A stretch of DNA of 64,000 bases from DATAOG01 sp963798075 (GCA_963798075.1 CAWCRU010000008.1:186001-250000); one strand, 5' to 3'; positions 8,634-17,591 are shown, counted from the stretch's first letter. Translations and numbers: made by a program. Notes: generated from the letters alone by a model not told the origin.

Positions 8634-9511
8634 CGGCGCAGCCCCAGACCCGCGACGCGCCAGCGGCGTTCGCGGCGGCGACCGGTCGGGCGCACGCCCA
8701 GGCGGTGGTCAGGGCGTCCGGCACCTCCTTCTATTGGAGCATGCGCCTGCTGCCGCGCGCCAAGCGCGACGCGATGTATGCCATCTATGCCTTCTGCCGG
8801 GAGGTCGACGACATCGCCGACGGCTCCCTGCCGCCCGCGCTCAAGCTGGCCCAGCTGGCCGCCTGGCGGGCCGAGGTCGAGGCCCTGTTCGCGGGCCGCG
8901 CGAGCTGGCCCACCACGCAGGCGCTGGTCCAGCCGGTCGGCCGCTTCGATCTGCCCAAGGCCGAGTTCGACGCCATGATCGACGGCATGGAGATGGACGC
9001 CGGCGAGCGCATGCGGGCGCCGCCACTGGCCGATCTCGAACGCTATTGCCGCTGCGTCGCGGGCGCGGTCGGGCTCTTGTCCGTGCGGGTGTTCGGCGCC
9101 CTCGGCGACGGTCCCGCAGACGGCGCGCTGGCGCTCGGCGAAGCGTTGCAGCTGACCAACATCCTGCGCGACCTGGCCGAGGACGCCGCCCGCGGCCGGC
9201 TCTATCTGCCGCGCGAGCTCCTCGAGCAGCAGGGGATCGCCCTTGGCGACCCGGAGCGCGTGCTCGGGCACAGGGCGCTGCCCGCGGTCTGCGCGGCTCT
9301 GGCCGAGCGCGCCCGGCAGCGGTTCGACGAGGCCGACCGCCGCTTCGCAGGCAGCGATCGCCGCCGGATGCGGCCGGCGCTGGTGATGATGCAGGTCTAC
9401 TGGCGCACGCTCGAGCGCCTGATCGCGCGCGGCTGGCAGCGGCTCGATCAACCGGTGCGCCTGGCCAAACCCGAGCGCCTGTGGCTGGCGCTGCGGTACG
9501 GTCTGCTCTGA
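8630..9511 (+). CDS. hpnD: Presqualene diphosphate synthase HpnD
   Basis: This 293-residue prenyl-transferring enzyme condenses two farnesyl diphosphates into presqualene diphosphate. The squalene/phytoene-synthase signatures are intact: SMRLLPRAKRDAMYAIYAFC, EVDDIAD (first Asp-rich motif, near residues 58-64), and NILRDLAEDAARGRLYLP with the second motif. The start ATG overlaps the hpnC stop by 4 bp and the stop is 5 bp before hpnE, so the genes are translationally coupled. Because of the hpnC frameshift, the same frame is also open from upstream. Confidence 0.93.
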   Translation: MTAQPQTRDAPAAFAAATGRAHAQAVVRASGTSFYWSMRLLPRAKRDAMYAIYAFCREVDDIADGSLPPALKLAQLAAWRAEVEALFAGRASWPTTQALVQPVGRFDLPKAEFDAMIDGMEMDAGERMRAPPLADLERYCRCVAGAVGLLSVRVFGALGDGPADGALALGEALQLTNILRDLAEDAARGRLYLPRELLEQQGIALGDPERVLGHRALPAVCAALAERARQRFDEADRRFAGSDRRRMRPALVMMQVYWRTLERLIARGWQRLDQPVRLAKPERLWLALRYGLL

Positions 9512-9516
9512 GCCGG

Positions 9517-10806
9517 ATGGCGGCGACCCACGTGGTCGGGGCGGGGCTCGCGGGCCTGGCCGCGGCGATCTCGCTGGTCGAGCAGCGCCAGCCGGTGGTG
9601 CTGTACGAAGCCGCCCAGCAGGCGGGCGGTCGCTGCCGCTCCTATTTCGATCGCGGCCTCGACCGGATCATCGACAACGGCAATCATCTGCTGCTGAGCG
9701 GCAACCGCGCGACGCTTGGCTACCTCGAAGCGATCGGCGCCCGTGACCGCCTGACCGGTCCGGCCGAGGCCTGCTATCCCTTCCTCGATCTGGCCAGCGG
9801 CGAGCGCTGGGCGGTGCGCCCGAACCGGGGCCCGGTCCCGATCTGGCCGGCGGTCCCGGCGCGCCGGGTGCCCGGCACGCGCTGGCGCGACTACCTCAGC
9901 GCCTGGCGCCTGGCGCGCGCCGGGCCCAAGCAGACGGTCGCCGACTGCCTGGAGCCGGGCACGTTGCTGTGGCGGCGGTTCTGGGAGCCGCTCGCGCGCG
10001 CCGTGCTCAACACCCCGCCCGAGCAGGGCTCGGCGCGGCTGCTGTGGGCCGCCATCCGGGGCAGCTTTGCCCGCGGCGGCGCCGGCTGCCGGCCGCTGAT
10101 CGCCCGCACCAGCCTCGCCGAGAGCCTGATCGATCCGGCGCTCGAGCGGCTCGCTCGCGCCGCCGTCACGGTCGCCTTCGGCCATCGCCTGCGCGCGCTG
10201 CGGTGTCGGGATGGCCGCGCCTTGAGCCTCGACTTCGGCCAGCGCCAGATCGAGCTCGACACCGAGGATCAGGTCATCCTGGCCCTGCCGCCGGGGCAGA
10301 CCGGCGCGTTATTGCCGGAGATCGCCGTGCCCGCGGCCAGCCACGCGATCGTCAACGGCCACTTCCGCTTGGCGGCGCCGGCCCGCCTGCCGGGCGGCTC
10401 GCCGCTGCTCGGGCTGATCGGCGGCACCGCGGATTGGCTGTTCGTCCGGGACGAGCTCGTGAGCCTCACGGTCAGCGCCGCCGATGCGCTCGCCGACCAG
10501 CCGAGCGCGGCGATCGCCAGGCGTTTTTGGGTCGACACTGCCCGCGCGCTACAGCTGCCGGCGAGCCCGCAGCCGCCGGTCCGGATCGTCAAGGAGCGGC
10601 GCGCGACCTTCGCCCAGACGCCGGCGGCGGCAGCCGGCCGGCCGGGCGCCGGGACGCCCTGGTCCAACCTCCATCTCGCCGGCGACTGGACCGCGACCGG
10701 GCTGCCGGCCACGATCGAGGGGGCCGTGCGCTCGGGCCAGCGCGCCGCCGCCCGCGCCGTCGCCGCGGCGGGCCGGCCGGGTCGGGCTGGATCGGGGGCG
10801 CCATGA
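9517..10806 (+). CDS. hpnE: Hydroxysqualene dehydroxylase HpnE
   Basis: A 429-residue FAD-dependent amine-oxidase-fold protein that reduces hydroxysqualene to squalene, the last of the three HpnCDE steps. The N-terminal dinucleotide motif VVGAGLAGLAAAISL is followed by GGRCRSY, and the C-terminal FAD segment LHLAGDWTATGLPATIEGA closes the domain, as in phytoene-desaturase relatives. It sits 5 bp behind hpnD and overlaps hpnG by 4 bp. It acts at the membrane surface, where squalene partitions. Confidence 0.92.
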   Translation: MAATHVVGAGLAGLAAAISLVEQRQPVVLYEAAQQAGGRCRSYFDRGLDRIIDNGNHLLLSGNRATLGYLEAIGARDRLTGPAEACYPFLDLASGERWAVRPNRGPVPIWPAVPARRVPGTRWRDYLSAWRLARAGPKQTVADCLEPGTLLWRRFWEPLARAVLNTPPEQGSARLLWAAIRGSFARGGAGCRPLIARTSLAESLIDPALERLARAAVTVAFGHRLRALRCRDGRALSLDFGQRQIELDTEDQVILALPPGQTGALLPEIAVPAASHAIVNGHFRLAAPARLPGGSPLLGLIGGTADWLFVRDELVSLTVSAADALADQPSAAIARRFWVDTARALQLPASPQPPVRIVKERRATFAQTPAAAAGRPGAGTPWSNLHLAGDWTATGLPATIEGAVRSGQRAAARAVAAAGRPGRAGSGAP

Positions 10807-11498
10807 TCCGGCTCGGCGTGGTCATGGGCTTGCAGGCCGAGGCCAGCTGCCTGGGTTGTCCCTCAGACGATAGCGGCCTGCTCACCTACGTCAGCGGCGG
10901 CAGCGCGTTGCGGGCCCGGATCGGGGCCGAGCAGCTGCGGGCCAAGGGCATCGACGGCCTGGTCAGCTTCGGCCTCGCGATCGGTCTGGCGCCGGTCCTG
11001 CGGCCAGGCCACGTCGTGGTCGCCGAGAGTGTCGTGCTGCCGACGGGCGGGGCGATCGCGACCGATGCGGCCTGGCGCGCTGCCCTGTTCCGCAGGCTCA
11101 CGAGCGCGGGGCTCGATCCCCGCATCGCGCGAATCGCCGGCAGCGACGAGCCGTTGACCTCGGCCGGCGCCAAGCGGCGGGCGTTCCAGACCACCGTCGC
11201 GGCGACACTCGATACCGAGAGCCATGCGGTCGCCGAGGTCGCGGCCGCGGCCGGCCTGCCGTTCCTGGCCGTGCGCGCGGTCGCCGAGCCGGCCGAGAGT
11301 CTGCGGCCGGCGATCGCGTTTGCCGCGCTCAGCGCCGCCGGCGGCACGCGGCCACTGGCCGTGCTCGGGGGTGTCCTGCGGCGGCCATGGGAGATCGGGC
11401 CCGCCTGGCGCTTCGCGCAGAACCGCCGGCTGGCGCTGGACGCGCTCCGCAAGGTGGCCGCGGTCGGTCCCGCGCCCTTCGCCCTCGGCCCGGCGTGA
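10803..11498 (+). CDS. hpnG: Hopanoid-associated phosphorylase HpnG
   Basis: This 231-residue protein belongs to the purine/uridine phosphorylase superfamily. HpnG removes adenine from adenosylhopane to give phosphoribosylhopane during C35 hopanoid side-chain synthesis. Visible marks are GVVMGLQAEA at the N-terminus, LVSFGLAIGLAPVLRPGHVVV, and TLDTESHAVAEVAAAAGLPFLAVRAV, which fits the phosphorylase motif around the purine-binding glutamate. Neither hpnF (squalene-hopene cyclase) nor hpnH lies in the window, so the pathway must be completed elsewhere. Confidence 0.85.
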   Translation: MIRLGVVMGLQAEASCLGCPSDDSGLLTYVSGGSALRARIGAEQLRAKGIDGLVSFGLAIGLAPVLRPGHVVVAESVVLPTGGAIATDAAWRAALFRRLTSAGLDPRIARIAGSDEPLTSAGAKRRAFQTTVAATLDTESHAVAEVAAAAGLPFLAVRAVAEPAESLRPAIAFAALSAAGGTRPLAVLGGVLRRPWEIGPAWRFAQNRRLALDALRKVAAVGPAPFALGPA

Positions 11499-11520
11499 GC
11501 CTCTTGCCGGATCTGGCGGC

Positions 11521-12396
11521 GTGACCGAGGCGCGCAAGGGGGCGCGGCCGTGGCTGGCGGCGCCGGGCGAAGCCGGCAAGAGGGGTCTGTCCGCGTTGCT
11601 TGCGGCCGCTGCGCTCTCCTGGTGCCTGACCGCGGCAGCTGCCGAGCTCGCGCCCGCGACGCCCACCGCAGCGCCGCTCGCCATCCTGCCCGGCCTGATG
11701 GACCCGACCTTCGCCCCGACCCTGGGGCACTGGCCGCCCAGCACCGTGCTGTGGCGGGTCGAAACGGTTGATCCCGAGATGATCTGGGCGCTGGCCCGGC
11801 CGTCGATCGAGCGGACCGCGCGCCTCGACCAGACGACGCGGCTCGTGGCGCTCGATCGCTTCGGGCGCAAGGTCGATGCCGAGCTCAACGCTGCCCTCGG
11901 CCCCGTCGAGGCGCTCATTCTCGATCTCCGCCACAATCACGGCGGCAGCGTCCGGCGCATGCTGCAGGTCGCCGCCCGCTTCACCGGCGAGGTTGCGGAC
12001 GCGCTCAAGCTGATCGGCGAGGATGGCGAGACCGTGTTCGCGATCCCGGAGCCGTCCGGGCCGGTCTGGCCGGGGCGGCTGACGGTGCTGGTGGGCGACG
12101 ACACGATCAGCAGCGGCGAGGTGCTCGCAGCACTCTTGCGCCGCTACGCCCATGCGAGCGTGCTCGGCGAGCGTACCTGGGGCAAGGACTTCGCGATGCG
12201 GGTCGAGCGGATCGACCACGACTGGCAGGCCCTGGTGCCGGCCGGCCGGATCGAGATTCCAGGCGAGGCGCTGCACGGAGGCCTCGTCCCCGACGGGCCG
12301 ATCCCGCCGGCACTTTTGGCCCGGCTCGAACCGCCCCGGCCCCGCCCCCAGCCGGGCTCGACCGAAGGCCGCGCCCAAGGCGAGCGTGGCCAATAG
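11521..12396 (+). CDS. S41-family peptidase, exported
   Basis: This 291-residue protein starts at GTG 11521, 22 bp after hpnG, and has a signal peptide (ALLAAAALSWCLTAAAAEL). The core carries S41 tail-protease marks: ILDLRHNHGGSV, DDTISSGEVLAALL with the nucleophilic serine, and GERTWGKDF with the catalytic lysine. There is no PDZ domain, so it is shorter than CtpA-type enzymes (around 400 residues). A periplasmic proteolytic role is likely; its link to hopanoids is only by position at the operon end. The proline-rich C-terminus is probably disordered. Confidence 0.75.
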   Translation: MTEARKGARPWLAAPGEAGKRGLSALLAAAALSWCLTAAAAELAPATPTAAPLAILPGLMDPTFAPTLGHWPPSTVLWRVETVDPEMIWALARPSIERTARLDQTTRLVALDRFGRKVDAELNAALGPVEALILDLRHNHGGSVRRMLQVAARFTGEVADALKLIGEDGETVFAIPEPSGPVWPGRLTVLVGDDTISSGEVLAALLRRYAHASVLGERTWGKDFAMRVERIDHDWQALVPAGRIEIPGEALHGGLVPDGPIPPALLARLEPPRPRPQPGSTEGRAQGERGQ

Positions 12397-12491
12397 CTGG
12401 CACCGTAAGCGCGTGTAGCGGTGTTCGCACCGACCGCCAATGCACACAGCGGAGCGCGCGAAATAGAATTCGCCCATTCGGGGGTTCTATC

Positions 12492-12692
12492 GACCAGGGG
12501 CCACGATCCCGATCTGCTGGCCGCGCAGGGGTCGGCCGAGAGCTCCCGGCCGGCAACCACGATCTGCCCCTCACTCGGGCGCGGCAGCCCGGGGATCAGG
12601 TGCAAGAGCTTGTTCTTGCCGCAGCCCGAGGGGGCCGAGCACAGGCTGTGACGCCCGGGAGCCACGGACCAGGCGGTTAGCCGCAGCACGTG
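12492..12692 (-). pseudogene. Remnant of an ABC-transporter ATPase (N-terminal part)
   Basis: In the 562-bp gap between the S41 gene and the SH3 gene, the minus strand reads a short piece of an ABC ATPase: LRLTAWSVAPGRHSL, then a Walker A relic APSGCGKNKLLHLIPGL (the serine/threonine after GK is changed to N), then PSEGQIVVAGREL. No Q-loop, signature or Walker B follows, and no start codon fits. It is a decayed fragment of nitrate/taurine-type ATPase character. The rest of the gap shows no coding signal. Confidence 0.72.
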
Positions 12693-12958
12693 CGCGCGCC
12701 AATGCGCTGCGTCAGGCCCGGATCGTCGGGATCGGCCGGGGGTCGGCGCTGGCACCCGGCAGGTGGCCCGGCCGGAGTGTCACGGAATCAGGTCGCATCT
12801 TCTTGGGCGCCACCTCGATTTGAGCTATTATGCCATGGAACCGCGCGGCATGCGCGGATAGCCATGCGGCGGGCTGCCGCCGCCAGGCGGCGAGGTGGAG
12901 GCGGTGCCCCGGGTCGCTCCGCTTGGCGCATCGGACCTCATGCGGACCAAGGGAGGCA

Positions 12959-13630
12959 ATGATGCGGTTCGCCAGTCTTGCCGGCAGCTTGATGGTCCTG
13001 TTCAGCAGCGCCGCTCTGGCCGCCGAGGGCGACCACCTGGTGGTGACCGGAAACGGCGTCAACGTTCGAGCCCGACCCGAAGCGGGCGCGCCGGTCCTGC
13101 TCCAGGTCCATCGCGACGTCCCGGCGGTCGAGATGGCGCGCGAGGGCGCCTGGGTCGAGGTGCGCCTCCCGAGTCAGGATACCAGCGGCTGGATTCATTC
13201 TTCCCTGCTGAACCCCGTCAACGGCGCCGGACCACCGGCGACCGCGGCCACGCCGGCGCCCGCTGCCGGTCCCGCGCCCGAACCTGCCGCCGGTCCCGCG
13301 CCGGCTCTGCCCAAATCGGCGGATGCCCACCTCGCGGCGGTCGACAGCGCCGACGCGCTCGCTCGTTTCCGCGACAGCGTGACCTATCTGAACAATCGCG
13401 CGGTGGCGGCCGCAGGCGTCGATCTGTTCACGGGCGTCAAGGCGTCCGGCGAGGGCAGCGTCCAGGTGACCGCGACCGATGCCTGGACGACCGTGCCGCA
13501 GAGCGGCCAGGAGAGTTTCATGCGGACGCTCTTCGATCGCTGGCTGGCCGCGGCCGGCGGCACCGAGCCGTTGCGCGTCCAGGTCGTCGACCCCAAGGGT
13601 CAGGTGCTGATGGAAAAGGCCGGGCCATGA
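12959..13630 (+). CDS. Exported SH3-domain protein
   Basis: A 223-residue protein with a GGGAGG ribosome site 2-7 bp before a double ATG. A signal peptide (SLAGSLMVLFSSAALAAEG) leads to a bacterial SH3 domain at about residues 27-78 (VTGNGVNVRARPEAGAPVL ... GWIHSSLL), a fold that typically binds peptidoglycan peptides. Residues ~85-120 are an Ala/Pro linker with the repeated AGPAPE/AGPAPA unit. The C-terminal ~100 residues have no recognised domain. A periplasmic wall-associated role is inferred. It runs in the same direction as the DUF6489 gene, 22 bp downstream. Confidence 0.75.
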   Translation: MMRFASLAGSLMVLFSSAALAAEGDHLVVTGNGVNVRARPEAGAPVLLQVHRDVPAVEMAREGAWVEVRLPSQDTSGWIHSSLLNPVNGAGPPATAATPAPAAGPAPEPAAGPAPALPKSADAHLAAVDSADALARFRDSVTYLNNRAVAAAGVDLFTGVKASGEGSVQVTATDAWTTVPQSGQESFMRTLFDRWLAAAGGTEPLRVQVVDPKGQVLMEKAGP

Positions 13631-13652
13631 CGCCGGCCACCGGAGGCGGCCG

Positions 13653-13922
13653 GTGAAGATCACCGTCGACATCGACTGCACGCCCCAGGAGGTCAGGGCC
13701 TTCCTTGGCCTGCCGCAGGTCGAGGCGATGCAGGACGCGCTGGTCGCCAAGCTGCAGGAGCGCCTCGCCGGGTCCCTCGACGCCATGGACCCCGAGGCGC
13801 TCATGAGGCTCTGGCTGCCCGGCGGCGTTCAGGGGCTCGCGCAGATGCAGGAGCGGTTCTGGGGCCAGATGATGAGCGCCATGGCGGCCGGCGGGGGCAA
13901 GTCCGGCAAGACCAAGGGCTGA
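13653..13922 (+). CDS. DUF6489-type small protein
   Basis: An 89-residue soluble protein starting at GTG 13653 behind an AGGCGG site. The sequence KITVDIDCTPQEVRAFLGL followed by a helical middle (DALVAKLQERL, AMDPEALMRLW) and a Lys/Gly tail matches a family found mainly in Alphaproteobacteria and known only as DUF6489. Its short methionine-rich helix QERFWGQMMSAMA resembles small granule-binding proteins, but no function is established. It is directly abutting (1 bp) the convergent acyl-CoA ligase gene. Confidence 0.75.
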   Translation: MKITVDIDCTPQEVRAFLGLPQVEAMQDALVAKLQERLAGSLDAMDPEALMRLWLPGGVQGLAQMQERFWGQMMSAMAAGGGKSGKTKG

Positions 13923-15557
13923 TCACACGGTCGGCAGGCGGTAGTCCCGGAAACGCTCGCGCAGCGCCGACTTCTGGACCTTACCGGTGGCGGTATGGGG
14001 CAGCTCGTCGACGAAGAGCACCGCGTCCGGCAACCACCATCTGGCGACCTTCGGGCGTAGGAAATCGATGATGTCCGCGGCCTCGACCGCAGCACCCTCG
14101 CGGCGCACCGCGATCAGCAGCGGCCGCTCGCCCCACTTCGGATGCGCGGTCGCGATCACGGCCGCCTCGGCCAGGCCCGGGTGCCCGACCGCGGCGTTCT
14201 CGAGCGCGATCGAGCTGATCGATTCGCCGCCAGAGCGGATGATGTCCTTGGCCCGGTCGGCGATCTGCATCGTGCCGGCCGGATCGATGGTCGCGACGTC
14301 GCCGGTCGAGAACCAGCCCTCGGCATCGAACGCCCGCTCGCTCGCCTCCTGATTCCGGAAATAGGCCGACACGATCCAGGGGCCGCGCACGAACAGGACG
14401 CCCGCCCTGCGGCCGTCGTGGGGCAGACGCCGGCCCTCTTCGTCCACGATCTTGAACTCGACGCCCCAGATCGCGTGCCCCTGCTTCTCCTTGATCTGGT
14501 GGCGCTGCTCGACCGGCAGCTGGTCGCGCGCCGCATTGAGCGAGCAGACCGAGCCGACCGGGCTCATCTCGGTCATGCCCCAGCCATGCAAGACCTTGAC
14601 CCCATGCTCGAGCTCGAAGGCCGCAATCATCGAGGGCGGGACCGCGGCGCCGCCGACCACGACGCGCTCGAGCGTGGAGAGCCGCAGGCCGGTCTCCTTC
14701 AGATGGGTGAGCAGGCCGAACCAGATCGTCGGCACCCCCGCGGCGAAAGTGACCCCTTCGCGCTCGAAGCGCTCGTACAGGCTCTTGCCGTCGAGCCTGG
14801 GTCCGGGCATCACCATCCGGGCCCCGACCAGCGGGCAGGCGTAGGGCAGCCCCCAGGCATTGACGTGGAACATCGGCACGACCGGCAGCACGGTGTCCCT
14901 GGCCGATAGCCCCATCGCGTCGGGCAGTGCTATCGCCAGCGCGTGCAGCACGGTCGAGCGGTGGTGGTAGAGCGCGCCCTTGGGCGTTCCGGTCGTGCCC
15001 GATGTGTAGCAGAGCCCACAGGCCGTCGTCTCGTCGAACATCGGCCAATCGTACTCGGCCGCCTGGCCCGCGATCAGGCTCTCGTAGCTTCGGACCTCGA
15101 CGCTGGTCTCCGGCAGGTGGGCATCGTCGGTGAGCACGATGACGCCCTCGAGCGTCTTGAGCTGCGGAGCCAGGCGCTCGAGCAGCGGCAGGAACATCGG
15201 GTCACTGAACAGATAGCGGTCCTCGGCGTGGTTGATGATGTAGGCGATCTGGTCCGGGAACAGGCGCGGGTTGACCGTGTGGCAGACGGCACCGATGCCG
15301 GCGATGCCGTAGTAGAGCTCGAAATGGCGATGGTCGTTCCAGGCGAGCGTCGCAATCCGGTCGCCGATGCCGACCTCGAGCTCGCTTTGGAGCGCGTTGG
15401 CCAGCTGCTTTGCCCGGGCGCGCAGCTCCGCATAGCTGGTCCGGTGCGCCGGCTGGTCGGCGGTGCAGGAGACCATCTCCGCCCCGCCGTGATAGTCGGC
15501 CGCGTAGTCGAGGATCGACGAGATCCGCAGCGGCAGGTCCATCATCAGCCCGCGCAT
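13923..15557 (-). CDS. Acyl-CoA ligase (AMP-forming), AlkK/medium-long chain type
   Basis: This 544-residue enzyme activates a fatty or related acid to its CoA thioester through an acyl-AMP. The adenylate-forming motifs are complete: CYTSGTTGTPKGALY at about 183-197, GWGMTEMSPVG (A5), GWFSTGDVATID (A7), DRAKDIIRSGGE (A8) and the C-terminal lysine of ATGKVQKSALR. The pattern PMFHVNAWGLPY is typical of the AlkK/long-chain subgroup. It starts 33 bp after the end of the small membrane peptide gene on the same strand, so it may be the last gene of the cytochrome cluster transcript, although the functions are unrelated. Confidence 0.87.
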   Translation of the reverse strand: MRGLMMDLPLRISSILDYAADYHGGAEMVSCTADQPAHRTSYAELRARAKQLANALQSELEVGIGDRIATLAWNDHRHFELYYGIAGIGAVCHTVNPRLFPDQIAYIINHAEDRYLFSDPMFLPLLERLAPQLKTLEGVIVLTDDAHLPETSVEVRSYESLIAGQAAEYDWPMFDETTACGLCYTSGTTGTPKGALYHHRSTVLHALAIALPDAMGLSARDTVLPVVPMFHVNAWGLPYACPLVGARMVMPGPRLDGKSLYERFEREGVTFAAGVPTIWFGLLTHLKETGLRLSTLERVVVGGAAVPPSMIAAFELEHGVKVLHGWGMTEMSPVGSVCSLNAARDQLPVEQRHQIKEKQGHAIWGVEFKIVDEEGRRLPHDGRRAGVLFVRGPWIVSAYFRNQEASERAFDAEGWFSTGDVATIDPAGTMQIADRAKDIIRSGGESISSIALENAAVGHPGLAEAAVIATAHPKWGERPLLIAVRREGAAVEAADIIDFLRPKVARWWLPDAVLFVDELPHTATGKVQKSALRERFRDYRLPTV

Positions 15558-15590
15558 GCTCGCCTCCGCGCTTGCTCCGGTCCGGGCCGG

Positions 15591-15719
15591 TCAGAGCCGG
15601 ACGTTGCCCTGTTCGGACTGGTAGACGCGGGCCGAGCTGAGGTCGAGCCGATCCAGGGTCCAGGCGGCGATGGCGGCGATCGCGAGCGCGGCGACCACCG
15701 CCGAGATGAACGCCTTCAT
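15591..15719 (-). CDS. 42-residue single-pass membrane peptide
   Basis: A small gene with an AGGAG ribosome site 8 bp before its ATG. The product has an N-terminal transmembrane helix (FISAVVAALAIAAIAAWTL) and a short periplasmic tail, DRLDLSSARVYQSEQGNVRL. Peptides with the same build and an SSAxVYxSExxVRL-like tail are common in Alphaproteobacteria and remain uncharacterised. It is the fifth gene of the minus-strand cytochrome cluster, 58 bp after the WD40-cytochrome gene. It could be a small subunit of the membrane complex or independent of it. Confidence 0.62.
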   Translation of the reverse strand: MKAFISAVVAALAIAAIAAWTLDRLDLSSARVYQSEQGNVRL

Positions 15720-15777
15720 GGCAGAAATCTCCTGTACTTGCGGCCTTGGGGGCGGATGCCGGCGGTCACGTCGGGCC

Positions 15778-17106
15778 TCACTCGCCCGGCCGGGGGGCGG
15801 TGATCCGTTTGAGATAGGCGACGAGCTCGGCGCGGTCGGCGGCGTTCGGCATCTGCTGCAGCGGCATCTTGGAGCCCGGCACCAGAGCCTGCGGCCCGAC
15901 CTCGAAGAGCTTGGCGACCGTGGCCTCGGTCCAGACCATGTGGCTCGCGCGCAGCGCCGCCGAATAGGGATAATCGGGGCGGCTGCCGGCCGTGCGCCCG
16001 AACAGCCCGTGCAGGCTCGGCCCGGCCTTGTGGCCGCCGTCCGCGGTGACCGTGTGGCAGGCGACGCATTTGCGGAACAGCCGGCCGCCGCGGCTGCCGT
16101 CGTCGGGGGCGGCGCTCGCGACGACCGCGAGCAGTTGCTCGGGCACCGGGTCGGGCGCGTGCTCGCGGGTCAGATCGTAGCTCAGGACCAGCCCGTCTGC
16201 CCCGCCCGAGAGCAGGGTCTTGCCGTCCAAGGTGAAGGCCACCGCCCAGACCGGGCCCTTGTGACGGCGGAAGACCCCCAGGCGGTCGCCGTCGCCGCGC
16301 CGCCAGAGGCGGACCGTGCCGTCGACCCCGCCCGAGGCGACCAACCCGCCATCGGCCGAGAGCGCGACGGCCAGCACCGGGCCCTCGTGGCCGTAGAGGG
16401 TCTCCCCGCGCGCGCCACTCGCGAGGTCCCAGAGCTGGACCGTCTCGTCGATCGATCCGGTGACCGCGACCCGGCCGTCCGGCCCGAGGTCGAGGGCGGT
16501 GACCCCGAAGTCGTGCGCCTTGAAGCTGCTGAGCTCGGTGCCGTCGGCGACCCGCCAGATCTGCAGGCTGCCGTCGGAGAGGCCGGCCAGCACGCGGGCG
16601 CCGTCGGGCGTGAAGCGGACCGCGTTGACGTTGTCCGGAGCCGCGAGCGCCCGCAGCCCGGTGCGCTGCTCGAGGTCCCAGAGCCGGACCGTGCGGTCCC
16701 AGCCGGCCGAGGCGGCAAGGCGACCGTCGGGGCTGACCGCGATCGCGGTGACCTTGCCCTGATGGCCGGCCAGGCGAGCCGTGAGCCGGCCCGAAGCCAG
16801 GTCCCAGAGCCCGACGGTGCCGTCGTCGCTGGCCGAAACCGCGGCCTTGCCCCCCGGCAGGAAGGCCGCGGCGTTGACCGCCGCCTCGTGGCCATAGAGC
16901 TGCCGGATCACCTTGCCATGGGGCAGATCCCAGAGGATCAGGCTGTAGTCGAAGCTCGCGGTCAGCGCGCGGCTGTCGTCGGCCGCGACCGCGATGCCCT
17001 TGACCGGTCCGCCGTGCTCGTCGAGGGTCACCTCGGCGGCGCCCGCCACCCCGGCACCGGGCAGGCAAAGGAGCAGCCAGAGGATCCGGATGAGCGCCGA
17101 TCGCAC
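15778..17106 (-). CDS. WD40 seven-bladed propeller fused to cytochrome c, exported
   Basis: This 442-residue protein has a signal peptide (ALIRILWLLLCLPGAGVAGA). Residues ~25-320 hold seven WD40 repeats ending LILWDL, VGLWDL, VRLWDL, LQIWRV, VQLWDL, VRLWRR and VLSYDL, enough to close a propeller. The last ~110 residues are a cytochrome c domain: heme motif CVACH near 338, GPSLHGLFGR, and axial methionine in PGSKMPLQQ. It should be a periplasmic electron carrier docked through the propeller. It lies in one strand with a formate-dehydrogenase-type gamma subunit, so it may take electrons from that subunit. That link is inference from neighbourhood. Confidence 0.85.
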   Translation of the reverse strand: MRSALIRILWLLLCLPGAGVAGAAEVTLDEHGGPVKGIAVAADDSRALTASFDYSLILWDLPHGKVIRQLYGHEAAVNAAAFLPGGKAAVSASDDGTVGLWDLASGRLTARLAGHQGKVTAIAVSPDGRLAASAGWDRTVRLWDLEQRTGLRALAAPDNVNAVRFTPDGARVLAGLSDGSLQIWRVADGTELSSFKAHDFGVTALDLGPDGRVAVTGSIDETVQLWDLASGARGETLYGHEGPVLAVALSADGGLVASGGVDGTVRLWRRGDGDRLGVFRRHKGPVWAVAFTLDGKTLLSGGADGLVLSYDLTREHAPDPVPEQLLAVVASAAPDDGSRGGRLFRKCVACHTVTADGGHKAGPSLHGLFGRTAGSRPDYPYSAALRASHMVWTEATVAKLFEVGPQALVPGSKMPLQQMPNAADRAELVAYLKRITAPRPGE

Positions 17107-17130
17107 GTTTCGAACTCCGCGCGCAGGCGC

Positions 17131-17571
17131 TCAGCGGAAGGTGCGGCGGCGCAGGTCGCGGCCGCCGTCGGCGTCTTCGGGCGTGCGCGTGAGCGCCATC
17201 GCATCGGGCCTGGAGGCGCTCGGGAGCGGATGCGCCTGCCCGAGGATGGCCCCGGTGGTCGCATCGACCAGGAGCGTGCTGACCAGGAGGGCCGCGTTGT
17301 CATTGCCGGGCGGGTTCATGACCCGGACCGCGTAAGTCGGCGGGTCCTTGGCCTCGGTCAGCGCCAGCCCGAGCACCTTGACGCCGAGCTCTTCGGCCAC
17401 CTGCTTGGCGATCCGCTCGCCCGGCAACGTGGCCGCGCCGGCGGCCGCCGGTGAGCCCGCATCGGCGGGGACCTCGCCCGCGGGCGGCTCCGGCGTCGCG
17501 GCCGATGCCGGCGCCGTTGCCAACATCAGGGCCCAAAGCCCGATCGCCGGCAGCGCCTTCAGTCGGATCAT
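17131..17571 (-). CDS. Exported PepSY-like small protein, unknown function
   Basis: The protein has 146 residues, with a signal peptide (ALPAIGLWALMLATAPASA) and an Ala/Pro linker. A single conserved block follows (GERIAKQVAEELGVKVLGLAL ... YAVRVMNPPGNDN ... TLLVDATTGAILGQ). Its beta strand ending in VDATTGAILG is the usual close of a PepSY domain, which inhibits or sequesters partners in the periplasm. I chose the ATG at 17571 since the longer frame lacks a signal peptide. It stands 20 bp after the gamma subunit gene and 24 bp before the WD40-cytochrome gene, so it is very likely cotranscribed. Confidence 0.62.
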   Translation of the reverse strand: MIRLKALPAIGLWALMLATAPASAATPEPPAGEVPADAGSPAAAGAATLPGERIAKQVAEELGVKVLGLALTEAKDPPTYAVRVMNPPGNDNAALLVSTLLVDATTGAILGQAHPLPSASRPDAMALTRTPEDADGGRDLRRRTFR

Positions 17572-17591
17572 CCTCGCTCCCCCGGGGCCGC

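Noticed and set aside
8113..10806. A single 897-codon open frame on the plus strand
   Set aside because: Only the part from 9517 matches HpnE; the upstream part is a shadow frame of hpnC and hpnD.
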